In this document: in pieces, positions 28,112 through 38,524 of the stretch
Position numbering within the stretch: position 1 is the stretch's first letter
Layout: every line of letters starts with the position of its first letter
DNA from: Histomonas meleagridis
Lineage: Eukaryota; Parabasalia; Tritrichomonadida; Dientamoebidae
Direction: 5' to 3'
Assembly (NCBI GenBank): GCA_020186115.1
Contig: WSYJ01000172.1
Span: 1-54,325, forward strand
Length of the DNA stretch: 54,325 nucleotides
Notes under the pieces: model-generated
The model's database searches: none
Told to the model about the DNA's origin: nothing
Seen by the model: the letters and a program-made list of their open reading frames with translations, nothing else
Translations under genes and position numbers: made by a program

Positions 28112-29185
28112 TTATTCTTTAAATACACTTAATAAATGTTCATCAATTTCACCTGTTACTTTACCAACTATTGAATTTAATATTTTAGTAGTTATTACTA
28201 AATCATCTGATAATTTATTATTATCAAATAATACTACATCACCTATTTCAGAATCTGCAGTATTATTTACTCTAAAATAAAAATCTCCATGTGTAGCAAA
28301 ATCAATAGTATCTTGTAAAATTTCTATTTCTCTTCTAATAACATCACCTATTGAAGCTTTATATCCAGTTTCATGCTTAGCTACACAAATACCTAAATAT
28401 TCTTCATAAGTACCTGTAGTTTTAACTGATGGAATACAATCAGTTGATGAAGTATTTTTGAAATATTTACCTTCATTGGTTAGAGCATAAACATTGCCTG
28501 TTAAAAATACTTATGAACCAATTTGAAATTGTGTTAAATCTTCTGTAACTAGGGCATAATGAATAATAGTCGTATTTATTTGTTCGAGATATCATTCACC
28601 TTCATTTGTACTAAATGTATTTGCAATAAAATATGATGAAACATCTATAACACTAGAAGGATTATCACTTTGTTTTTTCTGTGTTACTGAATCAAAACAT
28701 AATCTTCCATATTTTGTATTATCAGTAGGGTCATTTGTATAAATTCTTCATAATAATTAATGTGTATATCCTGATTCTTCTATTATACTCTGAAAAATGT
28801 GATAACAAATTATCTCTGTGACATTTAATCTATTACAATCGAATACACCTTTTTCTTCCATAAAACTGAAATCATATGCTGCTTGATTTGGTTTTATCAC
28901 TAAATTATCATCAGAAGCTCGTATTTTCCAAGTATAATCAGTATCATACCCATTTTTATCATGCATATTTATATAATTACCTGTTTCTGAAACACCATCA
29001 TTTTTAATGACTGAGATTGAAGGAACACTGATATCTACACTTGATCATACACATTATTTTACTAATTTAACATGTACTTCAATTAATGGTTTTGCTATTA
29101 TTTTTTCTCCTTCTAATATTATTGGTGTTCCGTCAATAGCAGTTATTAATAATGATGGAGTTCTATAAGTATAACAATATATTGA
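28112..29185 (-). pseudogene. Decayed beta-rich protein, possible surface/fibre component
   Basis: The minus strand can be read for about 355 codons in essentially one frame with roughly five stops. Segments: SLLITAIDGTPIILEGEKII, NGYDTDYTWKIRASDDNLVI, GVFDCNRLNVTEIICYHIFQ, TTGTYEEYLGICVAKHETGY, RVNNTADSEIGDVVLFDNNK and a C-terminal NSIVGKVTGEIDEHLLSVF. Alternating short strands and many Asp/Thr/Gly turns suggest a beta-structured virion surface protein, but no family was recognised. Its 5' end is cut by the pogo-type transposon at about 29190. Confidence 0.4.
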
Positions 29186-29189
29186 TATG

Positions 29190-30560
29190 CATCATTTAAT
29201 TATCGGAATTTTGCATGGGATCTATCAACCCTGGAAACGAGTCTCCTTTGTTGGATAATAAGACCTCCTCGACGAAAGGCAGCAATTACATTTATTGGAG
29301 TTGTTACTCGCTGCCACGAATCAAGGATCTTAATGACTTGCTGGGTTTGTGGGTTAAATTGATTGTTAATCCTAATTTGCTGCATTTTTGCCTTTTGCAA
29401 GCCAAAGATTAGAAGGTCGACAAACTGAGTCTGATTGCTACTGTGGGGTGCAAATAGTAGAGGATGAATGTCATCGGTTAATAGAATTTTTCGAAACTGA
29501 TCACAAAAATGTACACCGAAACCATCCATTATAATAATCATTGTTCCATCGTAATGGAACCATGCTCTATTCGCTCTCATCTCTGGAATAAAAGATTGCT
29601 TGACCCATTGCAAAAATAATTTTTGATTAATGTAGTCTGTGTCACACCTCCCAATGTGAACTCTATCTAAAGTGTAACCATGATCAAGGAGTTCCTTTTC
29701 GATTGTTTCACGCGAGAGAACAATCATAGGCTTGATGGTAGATCCATTAGCACAAATCCCATTTAACATTGTTGCTCTTTTTGATGTCCTGTCCCTGGGG
29801 ATTCTTACAGCTATGTTTGGATAACCAATAGGAACAATGCACTGGAGATTTCTTGCGTTAGCCCATTCTTGGTATCCTGATTCATCAATGTTGATGATGA
29901 ACTCAGGAGGAATACCGAATTCCAGCGAGGCTTCAAGTTCTTCATAATCCTGATTCATTTTTACAGTATCACTGAAGATTCATTCACTTTTCATCGGAGT
30001 CCCAGTAACAACATTCAACTCTTTCATAGAGTAAACCCTGTGTCTGATTGTGTCCATGGATAGGTGCTTACCAAACTTATCTTCAATAAACTCTCCTATT
30101 TTTTGGTAAGTTAGTTGCTAAGTATCTGAGCTTGAGTATTTCTTTAATCCAATCAATCAACTGAAGCTTCTCATCCTCATCAAGAATAGCAGGTCTACCA
30201 CCTGGTATTTGGATATTCTCGAAATTAGAGAAAAAATGCTCTATATGATATTGGACAGTGTTTCTTTCGATTCCGAAGAACCTCGCAAGTTCATATTGGC
30301 TCACTGAAAAACCATTTTCTCTGCAAGATTCAAGAGCAAATAGAACCTGTTCTCTTTCTGATTTTGCATTTTACCACTCATGCGTTTCAAGAAGACCGTT
30401 CAAGAAATTGCCTATTGCACAGCTCTTTACCATCTCCGGATAAACATCAACTGTTCCATGTGGCCCTTTCAATTGAGACTTTTTTCCAGCATTCTTCATC
30501 GAAAATAAACAATCAAGCGAAAAACTTAAAAGTTTTAGTCAATTTTATTTGAACATTAAA
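29190..30560. mobile_element. Pogo/DDE_1-type transposon inserted in element B
   Basis: It interrupts the beta-rich gene. The transposase occupies most of its length on the minus strand. The boundaries are approximate; I could not see convincing inverted repeats or a TA duplication. Confidence 0.5.
29200..30378 (-). pseudogene. Pogo/DDE_1 transposase, one or two frameshifts and a stop
   Basis: N-terminal helix-turn-helix YELARFFGIERNTVQYHIEH and GGRPAILDEDEKLQLIDW (30083-30304), with an ATG and frameshift upstream near 30350. After a shift near 30090 and a stop near 29965 the catalytic domain is open from 29958 to 29200: EFIINIDESGYQEWA (first Asp), MIIIMDGFGVHFCDQF (second Asp), LFAPHSSNQTQFVDLLIFG (third Asp). 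The C-terminus ends SHAKFR. About 385 codons in total, normal for the family. Catalytic residues are retained, so decay is recent. Confidence 0.75.
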
Positions 30561-30901
30561 AGTCATTCAAACTCTTTAACCGTAATTTTGGATGGGGTTT
30601 TTTCTCGCTGACGGGAGTTTTTTCTGTTACTTTAGTATTTTTTGATTGATAAGTAATTAAATATTAATTGATTTTTATAACTTTTCAATATTTACGTTTT
30701 ATTTGATTATGTATTTCTATCATTAATTTGTTAGAATATATCAAAAGATTCTGTTTGTATTGATAAAATATGAATATTGTTATTATTAATTAGTCTGTAT
30801 GATACATTAAAAATTTTATATTATTCAAAAAATGAATTTAGCTTTTTTATTGAACCGAATAATGATTGTTGCTGCACTGATAAAACTTGTTCTTGAGATT
30901 T
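30561..30901. other. AT-rich gap
   Basis: No gene recognised. A small GC-richer patch (CTCGCTGACGGGAG near 30605) is the only break in AT-rich sequence. Confidence 0.4.
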
Positions 30902-31308
30902 GATGAAATTGTCAAAATTTGTAAATTTTGTTGGAGATTGGGGACTTTACTGCGGTAAAAATTGCTGCACTGCTGCTCTTGGTTGTTGAGGTACTTGTTT
31001 CTCCCGATGTGGAGTCAATTCCTCAAAATTTGAATGAAACTGAGGGTGCTCTGGTCAGACCTTTGATGGTGGAGAGCATGGATGATATTTGGTTTTCTTT
31101 TTCATTTACAGAAAATTGGATCAAATTTGTTAGTTTGTTAACAGAAACATCTCAGAAAAAGTTATTTCCTCTGTGCTGTATCTTTTTCTGTAACTTTACT
31201 CTAACTCTTACTGGAATACATGATATTTCCAATAAAATATTGAAAACAGCTGAATTTACTCAAAATTACCAATATTATATGAAAGAATTGAAACAAAACA
31301 AGGACTAA
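30902..31308 (+). pseudogene. Helical protein fragment, unrecognised
   Basis: The frame ending at a TAA at 31308 contains TAVKIAALLLLVVEVLVS, LVRPLMVESMDDIWFSFSF, FVSLLTETSQKKLFPLCC and TGIHDISNKILKTAEF, an alpha-helical, coding-like pattern. It has no suitable ATG at its head; an ATG at 30902 is one frame away and would require a shift near 30930. Possibly a decayed copy of a host gene. It lies tail to tail with the importin gene. Confidence 0.35.
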
Positions 31309-31410
31309 TTTTATGTTTTATACCTTTGGGTAAAAACAAATCAAAAATTATGTATAATAAAACGATAGTTATTTATTTAAAAAACAAAACATATTTTTAT
31401 TTACAACAAA

Positions 31411-34092
31411 TTATCTTTCCTTTATATATTTTGTCAACTCCTCGGCAGGTTTGGCCACTTTTTCGTTATGACTTTTTCTTCCAATTTTCAAAACCTCATG
31501 AATATAATATCTATTTATTATTAAGTTATTTGTTCTTGAACAATTTTCGGCGAAAATTTTTGTAGTTTTTTCGAACTCCAAAATTACGTCATCGTCAATA
31601 TTATCATTACCCAATGCTAAAATACATTTTGCCAATTCTGCCAATTCCAAAATTTGCGTTTTTTCGATTTTAATATTATTTTCGTTATTACCGAATCTTG
31701 TTGCGTAGAAGTTTCTTGCGTAAGAACCATATACTTCACTTAACGCTCTATATAAATCATTTGCGTATTGGACGTCTTGATCTAAATCGAAATTTAAATT
31801 CTTTGTTGAGTCTCTAATTGTTTTCATTAACACAAATAACTTATCATGGAATTGCATAATAATTTCATTACCAGAAAAAGAGTTAAACATTTGTGCGATT
31901 GTCCCAATAATAGTCGAATGAATTGGTCTAATTGAAGGGTTTTCCATTAATAATTTATATAATGATTCGAATGCTGGGACAAACATTGATTGCATTACTT
32001 TCCCCAATTTCTCGAACATTTTACCGAGTAATATAACACTTGAATTAACAACGTCACAATTCTTTGAGATTAAACCATCATTAATTAACTCGATGAATTT
32101 CGTCGCAAATATTTCATTAATTAAATCTGTTCGATAATATACGAAAGCAGCTAAAGTTAATAAACCTTCGTCATATATTAAAGTATTCCGACATGAAAGA
32201 ATATTTAATAATAATGTAATTGTCATTTGGCCAAGTTGTGGATCTAAGTTATTACGAAGCCTTGGAATAATTGTTGAAATATTCGAACAAAAACCTGCTT
32301 GTAAAGTGAACTTTATATCTCCTGATAAAATTCCTTGAAGTGTTTGTTTCAAATTATTTAATATTATCCCTAATAAATTAGGTAATATTTCATCAACTAT
32401 AGTCATTGGTAAATTTAATATTAATTGATTAAGTGCTTCAGATACTAATGAAATTATAAGTGTTGATGAATTAATATATTGATCTGTTAATGATATTTGT
32501 AATATCGTTGTAAGTTTTTCATATAATATTGGAAAATATTGCCCAATTAATGTTTCATGCATTTGATTGGGCATTTCCCAAACATTCACTAAATTTGTTA
32601 TTATGTTTAAATATCGCTCAAGAATTTTCGGATGTTCGATTTGAGTTAAATCGATTATTTCGATAATTGAATTAATTACTAATTCTGGATTTGGACATAT
32701 TTCTTGATTTGTAATAATTTCTTTATAATGGAATAAGATACAAGAAAGAACATATAATGAAGTTTCTCGTAAATGATTATTATAATTATGTTTACATAAC
32801 TCGATGACACATGGAAAAGATTTCATTAATAAATCTAATATAATTCCATTATAAGGTCGTTCAAGTAAACTACATATAAGTAATACAGCAGTATGTTTAT
32901 CAACCCAATTATTTGATGTAGATTCTAATAAATTTATAATGTGTGGTGACGTTAATTGAAATATTAAATCAGGAGTATTCATATACATAATTTGTAATGT
33001 TGCCGTAACATAATTACTTGGACTTGGCTCAATAGCATCTTCAATATTAATGTCATTCTCTGAAATGTTATGTAATATGTTTAATAACAATGTAAATAAA
33101 TCAGTGTTCTCTAAACAATATTGAATAAGGTTTTGCTTGGGAACTTTTCGATTATGTGGGCGTTTATCATATGAATACTCAAACTTTGTGATCTGATGGA
33201 GTAGGAAAATCGCTATTTTTTGATATTCTGGTTGAGTCATAAGGAGACCGTTACGGATGTACATGAAAATTGTTCCCATAAATTGGAAACTTATACCATA
33301 AAATTGTTTAACCAAAATATACATAATCTTATGTAAACATTGGAATATTTGAAGATCTGCAACTTGAAGTGATGGAACTATATTTTGAAGAATTATAGAT
33401 ATCTTACTCAGTGGATCATCAGATAAGATTTGTTCGCCTAAATATAAAATATAGTCACAAGCTGATTCAGATGCTGTGAGACGTAACTCTGTAGTAATGG
33501 TTTGATCATTAAGAGGTGATGAAAGAAGTGTGATTGCTGAGAAAAAAAAATCATTGTAAAGTGATATAAGTTCTGGTGTTTTAAGATAGATTTGAAAATT
33601 TGGTGTATATAAAATTTCTTTGAAAATTTTTAATATGGCAATAGTACCATTAGGTCTGATATTTGGACTCGCAATGTTCAGTAAAATGGATTTAAGGGCG
33701 TCATACCAATTCCCTTGGTCAATCCCAAATATTAAAGCAAAGATATGACAAGAACAATTTCGAACAGTAGGATCTGCATCAAGAATAGATTCCATTATAG
33801 TTGATTTAAGTGTATTAACAAGATCAGGCATTGTTTCCCAAACTTGTTTTATGCATTCAATAAATTGTGAAGTTTTATTTTTTAAAATATGGGATATAAG
33901 AATTGCTGAAAATCGTCTTGTGTGAATTGGAATTTGGACGTTTCTTAGTGAAAAAGAAAAAATTTGGAGACATTTAATTGGATCACTCATGAGCATCTCA
34001 GAAATTTCTTTATTTGCTTGACTTTGAATTTGTGGATCATTGCTGTTTGCATTGGCAAAAAGAATATTTAAGTGTTCAATGAGTTGTTCCAT
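31411..34092 (-). CDS. Importin beta (karyopherin-beta) family protein
   Basis: 893 residues from the ATG at 34092, chosen because MEQLIEHLNILFANANSNDP resembles the start of importin beta and leaves an 81-bp divergent promoter; the frame is open further but overlaps the next gene. Helix pairs typical of HEAT repeats run through the whole length. An importin-N-like segment (DPIKCLQIFSFSLRNVQIP) is followed by repeats such as DADPTVRNCSCHIFALIFG, and the C-terminal layout (DEGLLTLAAFVYYR ... YANDLYRALSEVYGSYARN) parallels importin subunit beta-1. It would carry cargo through nuclear pores in exchange with Ran-GTP. No internal stops. The exact subtype (beta-1 or another karyopherin) is uncertain. 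Confidence 0.8.
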   Translation of the reverse strand: MEQLIEHLNILFANANSNDPQIQSQANKEISEMLMSDPIKCLQIFSFSLRNVQIPIHTRRFSAILISHILKNKTSQFIECIKQVWETMPDLVNTLKSTIMESILDADPTVRNCSCHIFALIFGIDQGNWYDALKSILLNIASPNIRPNGTIAILKIFKEILYTPNFQIYLKTPELISLYNDFFFSAITLLSSPLNDQTITTELRLTASESACDYILYLGEQILSDDPLSKISIILQNIVPSLQVADLQIFQCLHKIMYILVKQFYGISFQFMGTIFMYIRNGLLMTQPEYQKIAIFLLHQITKFEYSYDKRPHNRKVPKQNLIQYCLENTDLFTLLLNILHNISENDINIEDAIEPSPSNYVTATLQIMYMNTPDLIFQLTSPHIINLLESTSNNWVDKHTAVLLICSLLERPYNGIILDLLMKSFPCVIELCKHNYNNHLRETSLYVLSCILFHYKEIITNQEICPNPELVINSIIEIIDLTQIEHPKILERYLNIITNLVNVWEMPNQMHETLIGQYFPILYEKLTTILQISLTDQYINSSTLIISLVSEALNQLILNLPMTIVDEILPNLLGIILNNLKQTLQGILSGDIKFTLQAGFCSNISTIIPRLRNNLDPQLGQMTITLLLNILSCRNTLIYDEGLLTLAAFVYYRTDLINEIFATKFIELINDGLISKNCDVVNSSVILLGKMFEKLGKVMQSMFVPAFESLYKLLMENPSIRPIHSTIIGTIAQMFNSFSGNEIIMQFHDKLFVLMKTIRDSTKNLNFDLDQDVQYANDLYRALSEVYGSYARNFYATRFGNNENNIKIEKTQILELAELAKCILALGNDNIDDDVILEFEKTTKIFAENCSRTNNLIINRYYIHEVLKIGRKSHNEKVAKPAEELTKYIKER

Positions 34093-34172
34093 CCAAAATT
34101 TTTTGAATATTGACAAAGTCTGTTCGATAATGACAATGTTAATTTTAAAAAGTGACATTATTAGATCCATAA
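34093..34172. promoter_or_regulatory. Divergent promoter, importin / Rad23-like
   Basis: An 80-bp AT-rich spacer between two host start codons. Initiator-like words are present (TGTCATTATCG read toward the importin; GACATTATTAG read toward the Rad23-like gene), but they match less well than those of the virus-like elements. Confidence 0.35.
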
Positions 34173-35219
34173 ATGAAAATAAAAATCCTTGATCTTTTTG
34201 GTAAGTCATATGATATAGAATCAAAAGAAGACATTACATTGTCTTCCTTAAAAAAGCTTCTTGCCGAAACATCTCATCTTTCTCTCGATCATACAATATT
34301 TTGCTTAAATGGGGTACAATTACAAGATACAGATCATATCAATAAAAATGACCAACCAATTGTAATGTTCGATAACTCACTTTACCCAGAAAAATCTTAT
34401 CCAAAAGTTGAAAATGCTTTCGGATTTTCTGATCCAATTTATTCTAATTATTACTCAAACCAAAAAACTCAAATAAATGAGGAGGATCAAATTTCTAATT
34501 TCTTTAGACACAATAACAATGGTAATAATAATTTCAGAAGAAACCATCATTCATTAATCCAACATTTACAAGAGATTTCAGGGAACAATGACCTTACAAA
34601 CTTGCTTGAACTCCAAGCTAACAACCCTATTGCGAACAACTTTCTTGAAGCTCTTTCAAATTTCTTAATTCATGGATCAGAACATGGCATGGGCAACTTT
34701 TTAGATGGTGAAGAATCTGACAATGCTAACAACTATGATTATGATGATGAATATAGTCACGATGACTTAGATGATGAAAATGTATTTTATCAAGATCTTG
34801 ATGGTTATGAAGAAGAAACATCAGAAGACACAAACCCACGAAACCGTGAGCCAAGTTTTAGTGATTTTATTGATCAAAATGATATTCAATTAGGAGGAGG
34901 AGCTCCTCGGATTAGAGTAATTCGTGGAGCGCCAAATCCGGAAGAAAGAGCAGTACTACCACCAGACATAGGCATCCCATTTGAAAACGTTGAATGGCCG
35001 AATTTTGGTCAAGGAATTCAAATGGATCCATATTTTGGGGTGCCCCAAAATTTAACGGAAGGAATTGGTGGTGTCGACTTGCAACTAAGTCCAGAGGAAG
35101 AGCAAGCTGTAAGAAGAATAATGTCGCATGGGTATAATAGGATGACAGTGTTGCAGGTTTATGATGCTTGTGATCGTGACGAAATGGCAACACTTTCTTG
35201 TCTGGAGTCACTAAACTAA
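34173..35219 (+). CDS. Rad23-like ubiquitin receptor (UBL-UBA protein)
   Basis: 348 residues. An N-terminal ubiquitin-like domain (about 1-70, MKIKILDLFGKSYDIESKED) is followed by an Asn-rich linker, a helical STI1/XPC-binding-like segment (NLLELQANNPIANNFLEAL, about 145-170), a long acidic region with poly-Asp/Glu, and a C-terminal UBA domain (LSPEEEQAVRRIMSHGYNRM, about 305-348), which matches the final UBA of Rad23 in the spacing LSPEE...I...GY...V.Q.YDAC. The internal UBA of classical Rad23 is not visible. Such proteins ferry ubiquitinated substrates to the proteasome and take part in nucleotide-excision repair. Intact. Confidence 0.75.
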   Translation: MKIKILDLFGKSYDIESKEDITLSSLKKLLAETSHLSLDHTIFCLNGVQLQDTDHINKNDQPIVMFDNSLYPEKSYPKVENAFGFSDPIYSNYYSNQKTQINEEDQISNFFRHNNNGNNNFRRNHHSLIQHLQEISGNNDLTNLLELQANNPIANNFLEALSNFLIHGSEHGMGNFLDGEESDNANNYDYDDEYSHDDLDDENVFYQDLDGYEEETSEDTNPRNREPSFSDFIDQNDIQLGGGAPRIRVIRGAPNPEERAVLPPDIGIPFENVEWPNFGQGIQMDPYFGVPQNLTEGIGGVDLQLSPEEEQAVRRIMSHGYNRMTVLQVYDACDRDEMATLSCLESLN

Positions 35220-35289
35220 ATTAAAATACTTCTCTTTTTTAAAATCTTAAGCCTGTAATAATTATTTTTTCATTTAAATGTTGGGTTAA

Positions 35290-35480
35290 ATACACTTTTT
35301 CGAATCGAATGCAATACCTCAGGCCTCCGGCGTGGGTCGGTGCCCAGCCTCCGGCCGTTCAACCCCCTCCGGTCCCCTCGCTATCGCTCGGTCCCTCCGC
35401 GGGGAGGGGGTTCGCCTAACGGCCCCCGAAGGGCCCTTCGGCCCGGCTCTCCCCTTGCTCGCTTCGCACGCATTACAAAA
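35290..35480. repeat. GC-rich dispersed unit
   Basis: A sharply GC-rich block with inverted segments (CCCCTCC.../GGAGGGGG) and words shared with 6739-6854 (GGCCTCCGG, CCCTTCGG, GCTCGCT). It ends, like the first copy, just before a stretch resembling the element terminal repeat. Confidence 0.5.
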
Positions 35481-35530
35481 ATCAATATGATTTTTGTATA
35501 CTCATACAATTTGTTCTATTATTTCTTGGG
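35450..35530 (+). repeat. Stretch resembling the element A terminal repeat
   Basis: TGCTCGCTTCGCACGC, TATGATTTTTGTATACTCAT and ACAATTTGTTCTATTATTT parallel 6831-6895. The match fades after about 75 bp. A solitary end of a related element, without the rest. Confidence 0.45.
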
Positions 35531-36363
35531 TTATTGAATTTTCTTTTTACCGATAGCTTTTCCTATACTTATCGTTCCTCGATCGGCTTGTATCGGACTG
35601 TATGGTTCTCTATCGTCTCACTGGAATCTGTTATTTTTTCACCGGGTTTTGTTATTGAATTTGGTCTCTCGCTTGCTCTATATACAAAAAATCAAATTAT
35701 TTTGAAAATAAAAGTAATAATGATATATCGGAACCATAACAGTTTCAATATCTGATCAATTTCATAATTTGTATGCAAAATCTTCATTAAATATATTTTG
35801 AAATTATATGAATATTTTATTTATAAACCTATCACAGCCGATAATAGGAGGGGGGTCAGGACTTTTTGAACACCCTATATTGTTCATTTCAGTATTCAGA
35901 GTTTACGATAAATGTAAATGGAGGTACCATAAACTCTTGGAATGTATGAACAAAAAATATTGTAAATATAAACAAATTGTTTTGGCTTTTTGTTGTGTTT
36001 TGAATATCATTTTCTTTATAGAAAATCATTCTAATAAAAAAGATTGTTAATAAAATCATTAATATGAGATAATTATAAGGTTTAATGATATTATCTTTAA
36101 TATCATCAAGAGAAGATAATAAAATTGTGTAATCATATGATATAATTTGTGAATTTGATGGGTTTTGAAAATCGATTGATTTTCTTAGAAACAAAATATT
36201 TAATGGCAATAATCATAGATTTTTCTATTGAAAATATTATATTATTTGAATGAATTTTTTTTGACAACAGCCATTCAAATTATTGGCATTTGATATTTCG
36301 ATTGAAAAAATTTCTTGGCATATAGATTTTTCAATTTGAAAGGGAACATGTCTTATAATGACA
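35531..36363. other. AT-rich gap, no gene supported
   Basis: A minus-strand open frame (36209-35889) with one hydrophobic segment (YLILMILLTIFFIRMIFY) has no ATG start and is not supported. Nothing else was recognised. Confidence 0.4.
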
Positions 36364-37576
36364 AAAATGTTCCCCCAGGTCAAGTGACCAATTAAGTTGT
36401 AAAATATTTTGATATACTTTGTGCCGATATAGCCGATACCATCTTCTTAATCACCATATGATTGAAAAAGTGGTATCGGCGTCGACCGTTTACTTGTAAT
36501 GAAGGGGAGTGTATGGGAAATCTTGACTATTTTGGAGCAAATCGACGAAAAATGGCTTGAAGCAGTAAGCGACATTAACAACGGTACAGCAACAATAAGA
36601 GAAGCCATATTAAGTGTAAAAATCAAAAATTCATCCGAGGCTATTGATATTTCTATTGGTACATTATATAGGATAATCAAAAGAAGAGGACTCAATGTTA
36701 CACGAGGACGTGGAAGAAGTTTAATTAGTGTTAACAAAGAAGAACTCAAAAATATCATGTACCGTTTGAATATAGACAAAAAGGAATTATTATTGGAGTA
36801 ACAAAAATGTATTATATTCTCAAAGGGTCAAACATAACAATTCTTTTTAAATATGATTCTATCCGTGAAATTTACATGAAGAAGAGTGGGTACAACCGAA
36901 AAAACCGAAGCAGCCGTTTATCGCCAGATGCCGATACCAATTTACTGTACCTAATGCTTGCTGGCATATTGATGTGCACTATCGGAAGAAAGTTAAGGGA
37001 ATGTACATTTATGCTGCAATAGATGACTATTCGAGATATTGTGTTGGGATTGAGGCTGTTTCATCAAAAGATGCAAAAACTATTTCAAATTGTTCAAAAA
37101 AGTTCATTGAACTAAACGGTCGCCCCACTATCGTCTGGTGTGACAATGGAGGTGAAAATGTAGGCGATAAAGCTGTGGAATTATTAAGGGAAAAAGAAAT
37201 AGGACTCATAAAAATATTTCCTTTAAATACACAGCAAAATGGTAAAATTGAACGCTTTTGGCCGTCACTTGAAAAAATGACAACAAGTGATTCAAGTTCA
37301 TTAGAAACATTTAGGAATAATTATAATAACATTATTCCACACTCATCACTTTCTATGGATGTTCCAGCAAAACTTTATTTGGGTAATCAAAAATGGAAAG
37401 TTGGGGATGAAGTATTCATGAAAGTCGAAGAAAATGGGAAAACAACTATCCACAAAATGGAAATAAAAATTTCTCAAATAATTTTTGATTAAAGCTAAAA
37501 ATACAATTATACATTCGAAAAGTGGAAATCGTAAACCATTCAAAAAGTTAAGTCACTTGACCTGACGGAGCATTTT
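36364..37576. mobile_element. Second integrase-core (IS3-like) DNA transposon
   Basis: About 1.2 kb. Inverted ends AAAATGTTCCCCCAGGTCAA/GTGAC (36364-36388) and the complement of 37549-37576 (AAAATGCTCCGTCAGGTCAA/GTGAC) match over about 28 bp with three differences. No convincing target duplication. A single plus-strand transposase fills the interior. The termini are unlike those of the 9.95-kb transposon, so it is a different family. Confidence 0.65.
36499..37492 (+). pseudogene. IS3-like transposase with frameshifts
   Basis: The ATG at 36499 opens a 100-codon N-terminal part with a helix-turn-helix-like EAIDISIGTLYRIIKRRGLN. After stops around 36800-36970 the catalytic core is readable. The first Asp block (WHIDVHYRK, from a frame ending near 36990) is followed by MYIYAAIDDYSRYCVGIE, WCDNGGENVGDKAVELLRE (second Asp) and FPLNTQQNGKIERFWP (Glu in IER), then an SH3-like tail (WKVGDEVFMKVEENGK). 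All three catalytic acids seem present, but the ORF is split. Confidence 0.7.
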
Positions 37577-38524
37577 CTTCACAACAGAGGAGATATATGT
37601 ATTCATTCAAATTCTGTATCGTTTCAAATGGAATATTCCATTAAAAATTACCTTTTGTCCGATCATAAATCAATCAAAACCTATCGGGAAAGACGATACA
37701 TTCAATACTTTTCAAATATTGATCGTTCATCATTTTTTTAATTCGATAATATTATTCAATATACTGATTCACTACTGGTATAAACTAATATATAATTTTT
37801 CTTTATTACTCGAACAATTGATAAAAATATTCAAAAATGACATAATATATTGGATTGCATTGCATAAGTTATGGAATGAATATCAAATTGCTGTCAATAA
37901 AAATTCAATTAAATATTATCAATACATAGTTTAGCCGATGTTAATCATGTGCATAGCAATCTTAATTTCAAAACTATTAACTAATTAATAATGACTTTGT
38001 AAAAATTTTTAGTATAATCATTTTTTCTTCAAATAATTTAAAATTAAAATAGCATAAGATAGTTGTCTGGTTATATTCGAAATCAGATGTACATGTACAA
38101 ACTTATGTCCAAAGATTAAATTTGAAAAATTTTAAAAAGATTTTATTGAATCAAAAAAGAAATTTTAATATAGTATACACTTCGTATGTTTTTAATTTTT
38201 TCCCTGAAAGGTCATCAGATTACCAACAAAAACCAACTTTTTAGAAATTCTACATATCTCAACCTATTGTTTTACATTGCAAGAAAGCATAACAAAACCT
38301 TATTTTTTTACATTATAAAACAAAGAAGAAATATCAAATATTTGATTTGAAACTTTATAAAAATTACATTAAAGAAGGAGTTAACCCAATGGAAATTGCA
38401 GAAGTTATGAGAAATGATTATGATGAAAAATTGAACAATAATTCGACCTGAAACAAGGAACATGAAGATTATTTACTAAAACAAAAAGACATAATATTTT
38501 ATTTTATATATATATATATATATA
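37577..38524. other. AT-rich gap before the TRRAP-like gene
   Basis: No gene supported. A TA dinucleotide run (about 38506-38526) borders the 3' end of the next gene. Confidence 0.45.

Larger units (their letters stand above)
23420..29190. mobile_element. Polinton-like element B (core region)
   Basis: Z, ATPase, putative virion protein, 173-aa gene, integrase, a 57-aa gene and a decayed beta-rich gene in the same order and orientation as element A's core. The capsid and small-protein arm is absent; its left side abuts a mariner relic and the 23.0-kb fragment, and its right side is cut by a pogo-type transposon near 29190. No terminal repeats were located, so this is a partial copy. Confidence 0.7.

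Noticed and set aside
34912-35211. Minus-strand 99-codon frame opposite the Rad23-like gene
   Set aside because: Shadow of the UBL-UBA gene; no initiator, no recognisable domain.
35340-35537. Arg/Pro-rich open frame in the GC-rich block
   Set aside because: The composition simply reflects the GC-rich repeat; no start context and no similarity recognised.
35889-36209. Minus-strand frame with one membrane-like segment
   Set aside because: No ATG at the head, low-complexity AT-rich sequence, no neighbours supporting it.
37719-37934. Plus-strand 71-codon frame rich in aromatic and Ile residues
   Set aside because: Typical chance frame in AT-rich DNA; no start motif.
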